The translations under genes and the position numbers were made by a program. Of a stretch of 64,000 bases of DNA, positions 35,101 through 43,926 are shown in pieces. Each line of letters opens with the position of its first letter. The stretch's first letter is position 1. Below the pieces are notes generated by a model. That model saw only the letters and a list, made by a program, of their open reading frames with translations. It ran no database searches and was not told where the DNA came from. Origin of the DNA: Clostridiales bacterium oral taxon 876 str. F0540 (lineage in GTDB: Bacteria > Bacillota > Clostridia > Clostridiales > Clostridiaceae); NCBI GenBank assembly GCA_000466585.1, contig KE993464.1:54455-118454 (forward strand). Direction: 5' to 3'.

Positions 35101-35211
35101 ATGGGAGTAGGGGGAGATGATACTTGGGGAGCAAAAACTCACGAAGAATTTACATTGTATGCAAATAAAAATTATACTTACTCCTACTCAATAAAAGGAA
35201 TTAAATTATAA
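32125..35211 (+). CDS. lacZ: beta-galactosidase, glycoside hydrolase family 2
   Basis: This 1,028-residue cytoplasmic enzyme hydrolyses lactose and other beta-galactosides. The five-domain LacZ layout is complete: jelly-roll N-domain (LNGSWKFSF), TIM barrel with the acid/base Glu in WSLGNEAYGG (about 468) and the nucleophile Glu in LCEYSHSMGN (about 537), and the C-terminal beta-sandwich with WYGNGPHENYWDR. A GAGGAGG ribosome site precedes the ATG. No signal peptide. It lies upstream of a sugar-sensing two-component system and mglBAC, so galactose released here or outside would connect the two. Confidence 0.96.
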   Translation: MKKVTYTPPINEYPEWNNNPEVFQINRLEAHATLMPYEEMVNSQNHLSLNGSWKFSFAENPDKRIKNFYDKNYDIKSWKEIKVPGHWQLQGYDYPQYTNKLYPWHGKEDVKVGFAPTEYNPVGSYVKVFDITESFIGKPVYISFQGVESAFYLWVNGEFVGYSEDSFSPSEFDITSYVVSGENKISVEVYRWCDASWLEDQDFWRLSGIFRDVYIYSTSDTHIYDFSVITDLDDNYKDAELKINAKITNYFSKEMEAITLEGILYDKNNNLVYNEPLQMRVDLSKNEEALVEGSQFIENPLKWSAECPNLYKLVLNLKDSMGNTIETAGCKVGFRKFELKDGLMKINGERILFKGVNRHEFNCKLGRAISYEDMVYDIKLMKKFNINAVRTSHYPNNTRWYELCDEYGLYVIDETNLETHGMWELGHYKEEEILPGSHPEWTAAVIDRCNSMFERDKNHPSILIWSLGNEAYGGENFIKMHDFLKAKDTTRLIHYEGLFHHRATEAASDMESQMYTKPRDVEAYALSNPKKPFILCEYSHSMGNSNGNLFKYLELFRKYPILQGGFIWDWIDQAILTKTKDGKEYLAYGGDFGDTPNDNNFCGNGIVFADRTLTPKIYEVKKCYESISVEAIDLKQGKFKIHNEFLFTNLNEYILHWSIEKNGVSILEGNSEIDVKPNSDGVIGLNYELEKAHSANDEYILNISFLLKNSTLWAEEGHEISFEQFKLFAESEDVEIVDEKLSDIIINNSFDKLIAEGKDFTATFDKAKGELVSYNYKGVELLRSPITPNFWRAVTDNDRGNSLEKRCSIWREAGNNKVVKTINISDFKNYVQLKVNLMLNTTPSSECIVCYEIYGDGEVRITETLVPGVGMPEIPEVGMMFSMEKQFEDLTWYGNGPHENYWDRNKGAKIGLYKGKVYDQFVPYLRPQECGNKTDVRWASIVNAEGVGFIIKGLPTIELNVLPYSPFELEENDHPYKLPQSDKIVVRINHKQMGVGGDDTWGAKTHEEFTLYANKNYTYSYSIKGIKL

Positions 35212-35219
35212 GAAATAAA

Positions 35220-35256
35220 ATCGAACTTCAGGCAGCGTAAAGACCTGAAGTTTGAT
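35220..35256 (+). terminator. terminator of lacZ
   Basis: ATCGAACTTCAGG pairs with CCTGAAGTTTGAT (one wobble) and a T/A tract follows. Confidence 0.75.
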
Positions 35257-35304
35257 TTATTTGAAGAAAGTCAAGATTTAGATTATCATATAATTTAGGT
35301 AGAT

Positions 35305-35349
35305 TGCGAATTAAATTAACGCAGACTGAGGTGTAAAGTAAATTTACTT
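35305..35349. promoter_or_regulatory. palindromic sites in the lacZ-yesN intergenic region
   Basis: TGCGAATTAAATTAACGCA (35305-35323) is a near-perfect dyad and AAGTAAATTTACTT (35336-35349) a perfect 14-bp palindrome. They lie 200 bp before the response-regulator gene. They may be operators, but AT-rich palindromes can arise by chance. The rest of the 328-bp gap shows no gene. Confidence 0.35.
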
Positions 35350-35539
35350 CAAACCAGCATGATTTCAGTAAACATTTATATATTTAAAAATTTTTATAGG
35401 TTTATATATAAATATACGAATGTTAAAGTGGCCATTACTTGCTCTTAACAAAGCTTAATATTTAACATGATTAAGTAGAGAACAAGCAAGCAAAGCCTGA
35501 TGTAACTTTACTTCGTAATTTTATTAAGGGGTGATACGA

Positions 35540-37177
35540 ATGAGAAAATATAAGCTTTTGATTGTCGATGATGAAATTGAAGTTAGAAAAGGAATTATAA
35601 ATAAGGTTAATTGGGAAAAGCTTGGTTTTGAGATTGTGGCAGAAGGTGAAAATGGACAGGAAGCTTTGGAGCTTTTTGAAAAAACTTTACCTGATGTTGT
35701 TTTAACTGATATAAAGATGCCTTTTATGGATGGATTGGAGCTTTCCAGAAGAATCAAAGAAAAATATCCAACTACTAAAATAATTGTGATGACAGGCTTT
35801 GATGAGTTTGAATATGCTCATAAGGCTATTAAGCTAAATGTTTCTGAGTACTTGCTAAGGCCTATTTCTTCTGAAGAAATTACTAATATACTTTTAAAGG
35901 TAAAGGGACAAATAGATAAGGAAATAGCAGAGAAAGAAAATGTAGAGGCTCTAAAAGAACATTACAAAAAAAGTATTCCTGTCCTAAGAGAGAAGTTTCT
36001 TATATCTCTTATAACCAGTGGTCTGGATCGCAAAGAGATAGAACAAAATTCTAATAACTATGATATAAACTTAAATGGCAATGAATTTATGGTATCCGTT
36101 ATAAGTATTGATAAAAAGAAAAAAGAAAGTAATGAATCAGGAAGCGATAACGAAGTTTTACTGAGGGAAAAAGGACTTCTGAAGTTTGCTGTTCTTAATA
36201 CCACACAGGAAATAGTAGATAAATATAATCTTGGAACTGTATTTTTAAAGGATGAAAATATTATCATCTTAACGGTTCATGGTGATAAGGAAAACGAAGT
36301 TATAGCAGATAAGACTTTTTCTGCTATTGAAGAACTTAAACAGGTGCTTGAAAAATTTTTGAAAGTTACTGTTACAGTTGGGGTAGGAAATGTTGTAAAG
36401 GACGTAGTCTTATTAAGAAATTCTTACGAAAATGCAGTTGCTGCCTTAGATTATAGAATATTTATGGGCAAAAATAAAATCATTTGGATAGAAGATATAG
36501 AACCTGTAAGCGTTAACAAGATAGTATTTGATGAAACAAAGGAGAGAACCTTAACAAGTGGGATAAAGGTTGGAACTAAAGAGGAGATTACATCAACTAT
36601 AGATAAGCTTTTTGAGGACATTATAGATTCAAAAGCTTCCTTTAAAGATTATCAAATTTATATTATGGAGATGCTTACTACAATACTAAAAGCTGCAAGA
36701 GACTCCAGTGTTGATATTGATGAAATTTTTGGAGTTGACCACAACTTATTTGTTGAATTGTATAGCTTGAGTGGAATTGAAGAGGCTAAGGGCTGGTTTA
36801 AGGATATATCAGTAAGAATAATGAATTTTATTGTTAAGGACAGACAGGATACCTATCAGCACTTAGTAAAAAAGGCTAAGGATTATATTAAAGAAAGCTA
36901 TGGAAACAGCGACATAAATATCAATGAGGTATGTAATTATTTGCATTTAAGTACAACGTACTTCAGTTTTATATTTAAAAAAGAAACTAAAACCACTTTT
37001 GTAAATTATTTAACTCAAGTAAGAATGGATGCGGCCAAAGAGCTATTAAGAACTACAAATTTAAAGGCTTTTGAAATAGCAGAGAAAGTTGGTTATTCTG
37101 AGCCTAATTACTTTAGTTACAGCTTTAAAAAGAAATTTGGCGTATCACCTTCAGAGTTTAGAAACAGTTCTAAATAA
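35540..37177 (+). CDS. AraC-family response regulator (YesN type)
   Basis: This 545-residue regulator has a receiver domain (LLIVDDEIEV; phospho-Asp in VLTDIKMPFMDG), a long central region, and a C-terminal AraC DNA-binding domain (LSTTYFSFIFKKETKTTFVNY; VGYSEPNYFSYSFKKKFGVSP). ATG 35540 is served by AAGGGGTGA. With the kinase and lipoprotein genes that follow it forms a sensor module like LytS/YesN-XylFII of C. beijerinckii, which controls a sugar ABC transporter. The mgl genes downstream are the likely targets. Confidence 0.93.
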   Translation: MRKYKLLIVDDEIEVRKGIINKVNWEKLGFEIVAEGENGQEALELFEKTLPDVVLTDIKMPFMDGLELSRRIKEKYPTTKIIVMTGFDEFEYAHKAIKLNVSEYLLRPISSEEITNILLKVKGQIDKEIAEKENVEALKEHYKKSIPVLREKFLISLITSGLDRKEIEQNSNNYDINLNGNEFMVSVISIDKKKKESNESGSDNEVLLREKGLLKFAVLNTTQEIVDKYNLGTVFLKDENIIILTVHGDKENEVIADKTFSAIEELKQVLEKFLKVTVTVGVGNVVKDVVLLRNSYENAVAALDYRIFMGKNKIIWIEDIEPVSVNKIVFDETKERTLTSGIKVGTKEEITSTIDKLFEDIIDSKASFKDYQIYIMEMLTTILKAARDSSVDIDEIFGVDHNLFVELYSLSGIEEAKGWFKDISVRIMNFIVKDRQDTYQHLVKKAKDYIKESYGNSDININEVCNYLHLSTTYFSFIFKKETKTTFVNYLTQVRMDAAKELLRTTNLKAFEIAEKVGYSEPNYFSYSFKKKFGVSPSEFRNSSK

Positions 37178-37202
37178 AATTTAAGTAGGAGTCTATAATT
37201 CC

Positions 37203-38969
37203 ATGAAGAAATTATCGGAAAAATTCAATGAATTTTTAAGAGTAAAAAGTATTCAATTTATAATTACTGTATCTTTTGCCTGCATTACAGTGCTTGCAGT
37301 TATTGTTGTCGGCATTATATTATCAGGTAAATTTTCTAGAACAGCAGAGCAAAATGTTGGAATGAGCACGCAAAAAATCATTGACCAGGTAAGCATTAAT
37401 CTGGATAATTATCAAAAATCTATGACCTCTGTATCAGATACAATAGAAAGAGGTGTCAAAAAGACAGGCTCACTGCCAAGTAGGCAGCTGGAAGAAAAAA
37501 TGGATGTTATTTTAGAGATGAGAGACGATATTGTATCTATGGCTATATTTACGAACAAGGGTGAGCTTGTAATGGGAAACCCGTTTCCAAGCTTAAAAAA
37601 GCAAGCCAATGTTATGAGTGAACGATGGTTTAAAAATGCATTAGGAAGCCCGGACAGTTATTTTATATCAGAACCTCATGTTCAGAATTTATTTGAAGTC
37701 AAGCATAATTGGGTTTTATCCTTCAGTAAAGCAATAACTTTTGAATATAAAGGAAAGCAAGAGGATGGAGTACTTCTTATTGATATGAATTTTAATTCAA
37801 TAGAGCAGCTTTGCGGAAAAGCAGGTTTAGGAAAAAGAGGCTATATTTATGTAGTGGATAAGGAAGGTAATATCATTTATCACCCTAACCAGCAGCTCAT
37901 TTATACAGGACTAAGGAAGGAAGATAATAATATAGCCTTAAGTAAGACCTACGGCAGTTTTACACAAAAAATAAGTGGTGAGGAGAGGCTGTTAACTGTT
38001 AAGAGCGTAGGATACACGGATTGGAAAGTAGTAGGGGTTTCCTATATGGATGAACTTCTATCTACTAAAAAAGATATAACAAGCTTTTCTGTATGGATTT
38101 TGATATTTGTCGCTATATTTATAACTTTAATCTTCATATTTATTTCAGCAAAGGTTACAAAGCCAATAAAGCTTCTTGATAGTTCTATGAAAAAAGTAGA
38201 AGAGGGAGATTTCAATATAAATATAGATATAAAAGGAGACAGAGAAGTTGTACACCTTTCTAAAACTTTTAATATGATGGTATTTAGAATAAGACAGCTT
38301 ATGAATCAAATCGTTGTTGAACAGGAAGAGAAGAGAAAAAGCGAGCTGAATGCACTTCAAGCTCAAATTAATCCTCACTTTTTATATAACACCTTGGACT
38401 CTATAGTTTGGATGGCTGAGAATGGAAACAGTAAAGATGTTATAACAATGGTAACTGCTCTTGCAAGGCTTTTCAGAATAAGCATCAGCAGAGGAAAAAA
38501 TGTTATTACTGTTAAAGAAGAAATAGAACATGCTAAGAACTATTTAATCATTCAGAAGGTAAGATATAAGACTAAGTTTAATTTTGAGATTGAGGCAGAA
38601 GAGGAAGTGCTGAAGCTTAAAACTTTAAAACTCTTGCTGCAGCCTATTATTGAAAATTCATTATATCATGGTATTCAGTATATGGTCGAAGAGGGACTTA
38701 TAAAGATAAGAGTTAAAATTGATTCAGGAAGGTTACTTTACGAAGTTAGTGATAATGGATTAGGAATGAAGAAGGAAATTGTAGAGAATATCTTATCCTA
38801 TAATTCAACAAATACAGGTGGTTCGGGAGTAGGAATTAAGAATGTTCATCAAAGAGTTCAACTTTACTATGGAAAAGAGTACGGAATTGATATAGAAAGT
38901 GAATTAGAAGAGGGAACTAGAGTTAGAATTTGGCTGCCAATAGTTAATGATGAAAGCCAGGGGAAGTGA
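37203..38969 (+). CDS. sensor histidine kinase (LytS/YesM type)
   Basis: This 588-residue membrane kinase has a transmembrane helix (about 18-40), a dCache-type extracellular region (YFISEPHVQN, GYIYVVDKEGNIIYHP), a second helix (about 295-315), HAMP, the phospho-His segment LQAQINPHFLYNTLDSI and an HATPase with SDNGLGM and GSGVGIKNVHQR. It starts 25 bp after the response-regulator gene. The downstream lipoprotein may present sugar to its extracellular domain. Confidence 0.93.
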   Translation: MKKLSEKFNEFLRVKSIQFIITVSFACITVLAVIVVGIILSGKFSRTAEQNVGMSTQKIIDQVSINLDNYQKSMTSVSDTIERGVKKTGSLPSRQLEEKMDVILEMRDDIVSMAIFTNKGELVMGNPFPSLKKQANVMSERWFKNALGSPDSYFISEPHVQNLFEVKHNWVLSFSKAITFEYKGKQEDGVLLIDMNFNSIEQLCGKAGLGKRGYIYVVDKEGNIIYHPNQQLIYTGLRKEDNNIALSKTYGSFTQKISGEERLLTVKSVGYTDWKVVGVSYMDELLSTKKDITSFSVWILIFVAIFITLIFIFISAKVTKPIKLLDSSMKKVEEGDFNINIDIKGDREVVHLSKTFNMMVFRIRQLMNQIVVEQEEKRKSELNALQAQINPHFLYNTLDSIVWMAENGNSKDVITMVTALARLFRISISRGKNVITVKEEIEHAKNYLIIQKVRYKTKFNFEIEAEEEVLKLKTLKLLLQPIIENSLYHGIQYMVEEGLIKIRVKIDSGRLLYEVSDNGLGMKKEIVENILSYNSTNTGGSGVGIKNVHQRVQLYYGKEYGIDIESELEEGTRVRIWLPIVNDESQGK

Positions 38970-38973
38970 TAAC

Positions 38974-39948
38974 ATGGTTAAGAAAAATACATTAATAAAA
39001 TTTTTAGTTTTAACTATTATATTAGGATCAGCCGGATGCTATAGAATAGATAAAGGCAGCAGAAATCAGGAAACAAAAACTATTGAATTTATAGTCAAAA
39101 TGGGGGCAGGGGAGCACTGGGAAATGGTGAGATCAGGGGCTCAAGAGGCAGCTAAAGAGTTTAATGTTAATATGAATTTTACGGCTCCGGATAAAGAGCA
39201 GGATGTGGACGTTCAGGAAAAGCTTGTAGAGAGTGCAATTGAAAGAAAAGTTGATGCTATTGTTTTATCCTCCAGTGATTATAAGGGTATGGTTAATGTA
39301 GTAGAGAAAGCTTATAACAGCAAAATTCCTGTTATAATTATTGATTCATTAGTAGATACGGATAAAATTACAGGTACTGTTTCAACAAATAATTTTGAAG
39401 CAGGGAAGCAGGCTGGTGCTAAGTTAGCTCAGCTTGTAGGCGACAATTCTAATATTGCAGTTATGAGTTTTGTAAAGGAAAGTGAGAGTGCAGAGAATAG
39501 AGAAAAAGGTATAGAAGCAGCACTTAAAAACTATAAAAATATTAATATAGTAGCAAAAGAATATTGTTATTCAAATGAAAAGGCTTCGGAAGAACTTACA
39601 AAGAATGTTATCCAGTTAAATAAAAATCTAAACGGAATTGTAGCTTTAAATTCTTCAGCTTCATTAGGTGCTGCGAGAGCAATAGAAGAGCTTGGACTTA
39701 AGAATAAAATAAAATTAGTAACCTTTGACAGTACAATGCTTGGTATACAGTACCTTGAAAACGACGTTATTCAGGGAACCGTAGTTCAAAATCCATTTAT
39801 GATAGGATATTTAGGCTTGAAGTATGGAGCTATGGCCGCAAGAGGAGAAAAAATCCCTAAAAATACAGAAATAGAGTCAAGAGTTATAGATGAATATAAT
39901 ATGTATTCCGAGGAAAATCAGAAGTTTATATTCCCCTTTGTAAAGTAA
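38974..39948 (+). CDS. sugar-binding lipoprotein, probable sensor partner of the kinase (XylFII-like)
   Basis: This 324-residue lipoprotein has a signal peptide with lipobox LGSAGC and a ribose/galactose-type periplasmic binding fold (VDAIVLSSSDYKGMVNVVEKA; IPVIIIDSLVD; GTVSTNNFEAGKQAGAKL). ATG 38974 is 4 bp after the kinase stop, with AGGGG as ribosome site. Because the transporter has its own binding protein (mglB), this second one, encoded directly with the kinase, most likely senses sugar for signalling, as XylFII does with LytS in C. beijerinckii. The ligand is inferred to be galactose or a related sugar. Confidence 0.85.
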   Translation: MVKKNTLIKFLVLTIILGSAGCYRIDKGSRNQETKTIEFIVKMGAGEHWEMVRSGAQEAAKEFNVNMNFTAPDKEQDVDVQEKLVESAIERKVDAIVLSSSDYKGMVNVVEKAYNSKIPVIIIDSLVDTDKITGTVSTNNFEAGKQAGAKLAQLVGDNSNIAVMSFVKESESAENREKGIEAALKNYKNINIVAKEYCYSNEKASEELTKNVIQLNKNLNGIVALNSSASLGAARAIEELGLKNKIKLVTFDSTMLGIQYLENDVIQGTVVQNPFMIGYLGLKYGAMAARGEKIPKNTEIESRVIDEYNMYSEENQKFIFPFVK

Positions 39949-39951
39949 TAC

Positions 39952-40030
39952 AATGAAATCGTTTCATTTCAGTAGGATTTTTATATAAAATCATAGAATT
40001 TTGCATTATTTTTTTATGTAAACGATGATA
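39952..40030 (+). promoter_or_regulatory. mgl upstream region: palindrome and cre-like site
   Basis: AATGAAATCGTTTCATT (39952-39968) is a 7-bp inverted repeat with a 3-base spacer. TGTAAACGATGATA (40017-40030) matches the CcpA cre consensus TGWAANCGNTNWCA at all but one specified position. Catabolite repression of mglBAC is therefore likely. The palindrome may be a second regulator site or a weak terminator for the preceding gene. Confidence 0.55.
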
Positions 40031-40097
40031 ATATTAATTACAGAGAGACATAATAATAAAAACAATAATTAAAATAATTTGTAGGGGGAATATAAAA

Positions 40098-41147
40098 ATG
40101 AACAAAAAGTTAATAGCTACAGTACTTGCTACAGCACTTGTACTTGGCGGATGTGCATCAAAACCAGCTCCAAGTTCAAATGGAGGAGACAATGCTAGCG
40201 GTGCAAAACCAAAAGTAGGTGTTACAATCTATAAGTATGATGACAACTTTATGTCCTTCGTAAGAAGAGCTATCGATACTGCCGGAAAAGATAAAGCAGA
40301 TCTTATAATGAATGACTCACAAAATGACCAAGCTAAGCAGCTTGACCAAATCGATACAATGATTTCAAAAGGAGCTAAATCTTTAGCTATAAACTTAGTT
40401 GACCCTAAGGCTGCTGGAAACGTAATAGAAAAAGCTAAGGCTAAAAATCTTCCTGTAGTGTTCTTTAACAAAGAGCCAGAAGCTTCAGCATTAGCTAGCT
40501 ATGATAAAGCTTGGTATGTAGGAACTAAATCTGAAGAATCAGGTATTTTACAAGGACAATTAATAGTTGATCAATGGAACAAGAACAAAGACAAATGGGA
40601 TTTAAACCATGACGGAAAAATCCAATACGTATTACTAAAGGGTGAACCAGGACATCCAGATGCAGAAGCAAGAACTAAGTATTCAGTTCAAACTATTAAA
40701 GATAAAGGTATTGGAGTAGAAGAATTAGCTATAGACACAGCAATGTGGGATTCAGCTAAAGCTACAGATAAGATGGATGCATGGCTTGCAAAGAACCAAG
40801 GAAAAATTGAAATGGTTATCTGTAACAATGACGCAATGGCTTTAGGTGCTATAGCTTCACTTGAAAAAGCTGGATACTTCAAAGGCGACAAATATATGCC
40901 AGTTGTTGGTGTTGACGCTATACCTGATGCTTTAACTAAGATTGAAGCAGGTGAAATGCTTGGAACAGTATTAAATGATGCTAAGAACCAAGGTCAAGCA
41001 ACAATGGATTTAGCTTTAAATGCAGCTAATGGAAAAGATGTATTAACTGGAACCAAGTGGCAATTAGATGACAAAAAAGCAGTTCGTGTTCCTTATGTAG
41101 CAATTACTAAAGACAACATAAACACTGCTAAGGATGCATATAAATAA
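40098..41147 (+). CDS. mglB: galactose/methyl-galactoside ABC transporter binding lipoprotein
   Basis: This 349-residue lipoprotein is closely similar to the E. coli galactose/glucose-binding protein: it has the lipobox LGGC, TIYKYDDNFMSFVRRAID, MNDSQNDQAKQLDQID, ALAINLVDP-like sequence, VVFFNKEP and the EF-hand-like calcium loop around DLNHDGKIQYV. The ribosome site is AGGGGGAAT. It heads the mglBAC operon; a partial terminator after it probably raises binding-protein output relative to the other subunits. Confidence 0.96.
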   Translation: MNKKLIATVLATALVLGGCASKPAPSSNGGDNASGAKPKVGVTIYKYDDNFMSFVRRAIDTAGKDKADLIMNDSQNDQAKQLDQIDTMISKGAKSLAINLVDPKAAGNVIEKAKAKNLPVVFFNKEPEASALASYDKAWYVGTKSEESGILQGQLIVDQWNKNKDKWDLNHDGKIQYVLLKGEPGHPDAEARTKYSVQTIKDKGIGVEELAIDTAMWDSAKATDKMDAWLAKNQGKIEMVICNNDAMALGAIASLEKAGYFKGDKYMPVVGVDAIPDALTKIEAGEMLGTVLNDAKNQGQATMDLALNAANGKDVLTGTKWQLDDKKAVRVPYVAITKDNINTAKDAYK

Positions 41148-41159
41148 CAAAGTGAATAG

Positions 41160-41195
41160 GAGACACACTTAACAGTGTGTCTCATTCCTTTAATT
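41160..41195 (+). terminator. intercistronic hairpin between mglB and mglA
   Basis: GAGACACACT (41160-41169) pairs perfectly with AGTGTGTCTC (41174-41183), followed by a T-rich tract. Such hairpins after binding-protein genes set subunit ratio. Confidence 0.75.
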
Positions 41196-41215
41196 TTTAA
41201 TAAGGAGGGAAATCC

Positions 41216-42739
41216 ATGAATAATACAGCCAGGGAAAATGACAAAGAAAAGTACGTACTAGAAATGTTAAATATATCTAAGGAGTTTCCTGGAGTAAAAG
41301 CATTGTCTGGAGTAACCTTAAAAGTTAGACCAGGTACTGTACATTCATTAATGGGTGAAAATGGTGCGGGTAAGTCAACACTGATGAAATGTTTGTTTGG
41401 AATATATCATATGGATGAAGGTGAGATTTACTTAAGCGGCCAAAAGGTTGAGTTTGTAAATTCAAAACAAGCCTTAGATAATGGTGTTTCTATGGTTCAT
41501 CAGGAATTAAACCAAGTAAGACAAAGAAGTATTATAGACAATATATGGCTTGGTCGTTATCCTGAAAAGGGTGGCTTTATCAATGAAAAGAAAATGTATG
41601 AAGATACTAAAAAGATTTTCGAAGAGCTGGATATAAATGTTGATCCAAGACAAAAGGTAGGTTCTTTATCAGTTTCACAAGCACAGATGGTTGAAATTGC
41701 TAAGGCAGTTTCTTATGATTCAAAGGTTCTAGTTATGGATGAGCCGACTTCCTCATTAACTGAAAAAGAAGTTGCGCACTTATTCAAAATTATTGATAAG
41801 TTAAAGAAAAAGAATGTCGGAATTATATATATTTCTCATAAGATGGAAGAAATTCTTAAAATTTCAGATGATGTTACAATAATGAGAGATGGTCAGTGGG
41901 TTGCAACAAAGAAGGCAAGCGAGCTAACTACTGACTTAATAATAAATATGATGGTTGGTAGAGACCTATCCAATCGTTTCCCTGAAAAAGTAAACAAACC
42001 TCAGCAAGTAATATTAGAAGTTAAAAATCTTTCTGCAGAAACTAAACCTAGGGTTGATGATGTTAGCTTTGAGCTTAGAGCAGGAGAAATACTGGGAGTT
42101 GCAGGACTTGTTGGAGCAAAAAGAACAGAACTGCTAGAAACTTTATTCGGAATGGTAAAGATGACTTCTGGAAAAATAATACTGCATGGTAAGGAGATAA
42201 TTAATTCCAATCCAAGCATGGCAATGAAAAACGGATTTGCATTAGTTACAGAAGAAAGACGTATAACCGGTATTTTCGATAGACTTTCTATTAGTTTCAA
42301 CTCTGTAATTGCAAACGTAGGAAACTATGTTAATAAATTTGGTATATTATCAGATAAGAATATAGAAAAAGACACTCAATGGGTAATAGATTCTATGAGA
42401 GTTAAAACGCCCTCACAAAAGACCGCTATAGGAAGCCTTTCAGGTGGTAATCAACAAAAGGTAATAATAGGAAGATGGCTGCTCACAAAGCCAGAAATAT
42501 TAATGCTTGATGAGCCAACAAGAGGTATAGATGTCGGAGCAAAATATGAAATTTATCAGCTTATGAATAACTTGGCCGCTGAAGGAAAAGGAATAATAAT
42601 GGTATCTTCTGAAATGCCTGAGCTTTTAGGCGTAACAGACAGAATCATGGTTATGAGTAACGGAAAGCTGGCAGGCATAGTTGATACAAAGACCACTACT
42701 CAAGAAGAAATAATGAGATTACAAGCAAGGTTCCTATAG
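41216..42739 (+). CDS. mglA: galactose/methyl-galactoside ABC transporter ATPase (two ABC domains)
   Basis: This 507-residue cytoplasmic ATPase has two ABC domains, as in the Mgl/Rbs/Xyl class. The first has Walker A GENGAGKST, signature LSVSQAQM and Walker B LVMDEPTSSL; the second has a degenerate Walker A (VGAKRTE), signature LSGGNQQK and Walker B LMLDEPTRGID. ATG 41216 has AAGGAGGG. It powers import of galactose via MglC. Confidence 0.96.
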   Translation: MNNTARENDKEKYVLEMLNISKEFPGVKALSGVTLKVRPGTVHSLMGENGAGKSTLMKCLFGIYHMDEGEIYLSGQKVEFVNSKQALDNGVSMVHQELNQVRQRSIIDNIWLGRYPEKGGFINEKKMYEDTKKIFEELDINVDPRQKVGSLSVSQAQMVEIAKAVSYDSKVLVMDEPTSSLTEKEVAHLFKIIDKLKKKNVGIIYISHKMEEILKISDDVTIMRDGQWVATKKASELTTDLIINMMVGRDLSNRFPEKVNKPQQVILEVKNLSAETKPRVDDVSFELRAGEILGVAGLVGAKRTELLETLFGMVKMTSGKIILHGKEIINSNPSMAMKNGFALVTEERRITGIFDRLSISFNSVIANVGNYVNKFGILSDKNIEKDTQWVIDSMRVKTPSQKTAIGSLSGGNQQKVIIGRWLLTKPEILMLDEPTRGIDVGAKYEIYQLMNNLAAEGKGIIMVSSEMPELLGVTDRIMVMSNGKLAGIVDTKTTTQEEIMRLQARFL

Positions 42740-42760
42740 AAAGGAAGGAGGAAATCAATA

Positions 42761-43789
42761 ATGGAAAATGGAAAAGCAATAAAAAATAAAGCGCCTCTTG
42801 GACAATTATTAATGAATAATGCTATATATATAGTTTTAGTGGCATTGTTTATAGTTATAATTGCAATAGATCCTACATTTTTAACAGTAGATAACTTTAG
42901 AAATATATTAGCACAAGCTTCAACTCGTATGATAATAGCTTTAGGTATAGGTGGTATACTTATAGTTCAAGGTACAGACCTTTCAGCAGGACGTACTGTT
43001 GGACTAGCGGCAGTAGTTTCAGCTTCATTGCTTCAGGCTACTGATTATGCGTACAGAATGTACCCACATCTACAAAGACTTCCGATTTGGGTTCCAATAT
43101 TAATAGCTATAGTTGTATGCGCTATTGTCGGATTATTAAATGGTATTATAGTAGCTGTATTTAAAGTTCCCCCTTTTATTGCTACACTAGGTATGATGCT
43201 TATAGTTTATGGAACTACATCAACCTACTTTGATCGTCCGCCACTTGGTGCACAACCAATTGGAGGATTAGATAAGGCCTTTTCAAAGTTCGTACTTGGA
43301 AGTATTGGTACAGGAAATCTTAGAATTCCATATTTGGTTATTTATGCTGCTATAGTTACTATACTAATGTGGATATTATGGAACAAGACACGTTTTGGAA
43401 AGAACATGTATGCTATTGGAGGAAATCCAGAAGCTTCAGCAGTATCAGGAGTTAACGTTATTAAATACTTAATTCTGATATATGCATTAGCTGGTGCACT
43501 ATTTGGATTCGCCGGTGCTTTAGAAGCAGGACGTGTAGGAAGTGCAACTAATAATACCGGTAACATGTATGAAATGGATGCTATTGCAGCCTGCGTTGTT
43601 GGTGGTGTATCTATATACGGAGGTATCGGTACAGTACCTGGTATCTTAACAGGAGTATTAATATTCCAAGTTATAAACTACGGACTTGCATTCATAGGAA
43701 TCAATCCATATCTTCAGTATATTGTAAAAGGTTTGATTATAGTATTTGCAGTTGCTATCGATATTAGAAAATACATCAAAAAGAAATAA
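42761..43789 (+). CDS. mglC: galactose/methyl-galactoside ABC transporter permease
   Basis: This 342-residue inner-membrane permease of the BPD_transp_2/RbsC family has about ten hydrophobic segments. The family motif GGNPEASAVSGVNV and GGVSIYGGIGTVPG are intact. AAGGAGGA precedes the ATG, 21 bp after mglA. It completes the mglBAC transporter; a terminator follows at 43811. Confidence 0.96.
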   Translation: MENGKAIKNKAPLGQLLMNNAIYIVLVALFIVIIAIDPTFLTVDNFRNILAQASTRMIIALGIGGILIVQGTDLSAGRTVGLAAVVSASLLQATDYAYRMYPHLQRLPIWVPILIAIVVCAIVGLLNGIIVAVFKVPPFIATLGMMLIVYGTTSTYFDRPPLGAQPIGGLDKAFSKFVLGSIGTGNLRIPYLVIYAAIVTILMWILWNKTRFGKNMYAIGGNPEASAVSGVNVIKYLILIYALAGALFGFAGALEAGRVGSATNNTGNMYEMDAIAACVVGGVSIYGGIGTVPGILTGVLIFQVINYGLAFIGINPYLQYIVKGLIIVFAVAIDIRKYIKKK

Positions 43790-43810
43790 TGTAGAATGTT
43801 AATGAATGAA

Positions 43811-43839
43811 GGGAATCCCCCTTAGGGGATTTTCTTTTA
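43811..43839 (+). terminator. terminator of mglBAC
   Basis: GGAATCCCC pairs with GGGGATTTTC (partly wobble) around CTTA and a T-rich run follows. Confidence 0.8.
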
Positions 43840-43877
43840 TTTTACATTATACATTGTATCATTTTACATAAAAAATT

Positions 43878-43926
43878 GGCCGGCTCACCCTAGGATTTAC
43901 ACCTAAGGTGAGCCGGCCAGTTTTTT
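43878..43926 (-). terminator. strong terminator of the ABC exporter operon
   Basis: A perfect 12-bp GC-rich stem, GGCCGGCTCACC (43878-43889) with GGTGAGCCGGCC (43908-43919), contains an inner CCTAGG/CCTAAGG partial repeat and has A/T runs on both sides, so it works in both directions. Confidence 0.9.

Noticed and set aside
39952..39968. Second cre site ahead of mglB
   Set aside because: The 7-bp arms leave a 3-base centre, so it is one base short of the cre spacing; only the site at 40017 fits the consensus well.
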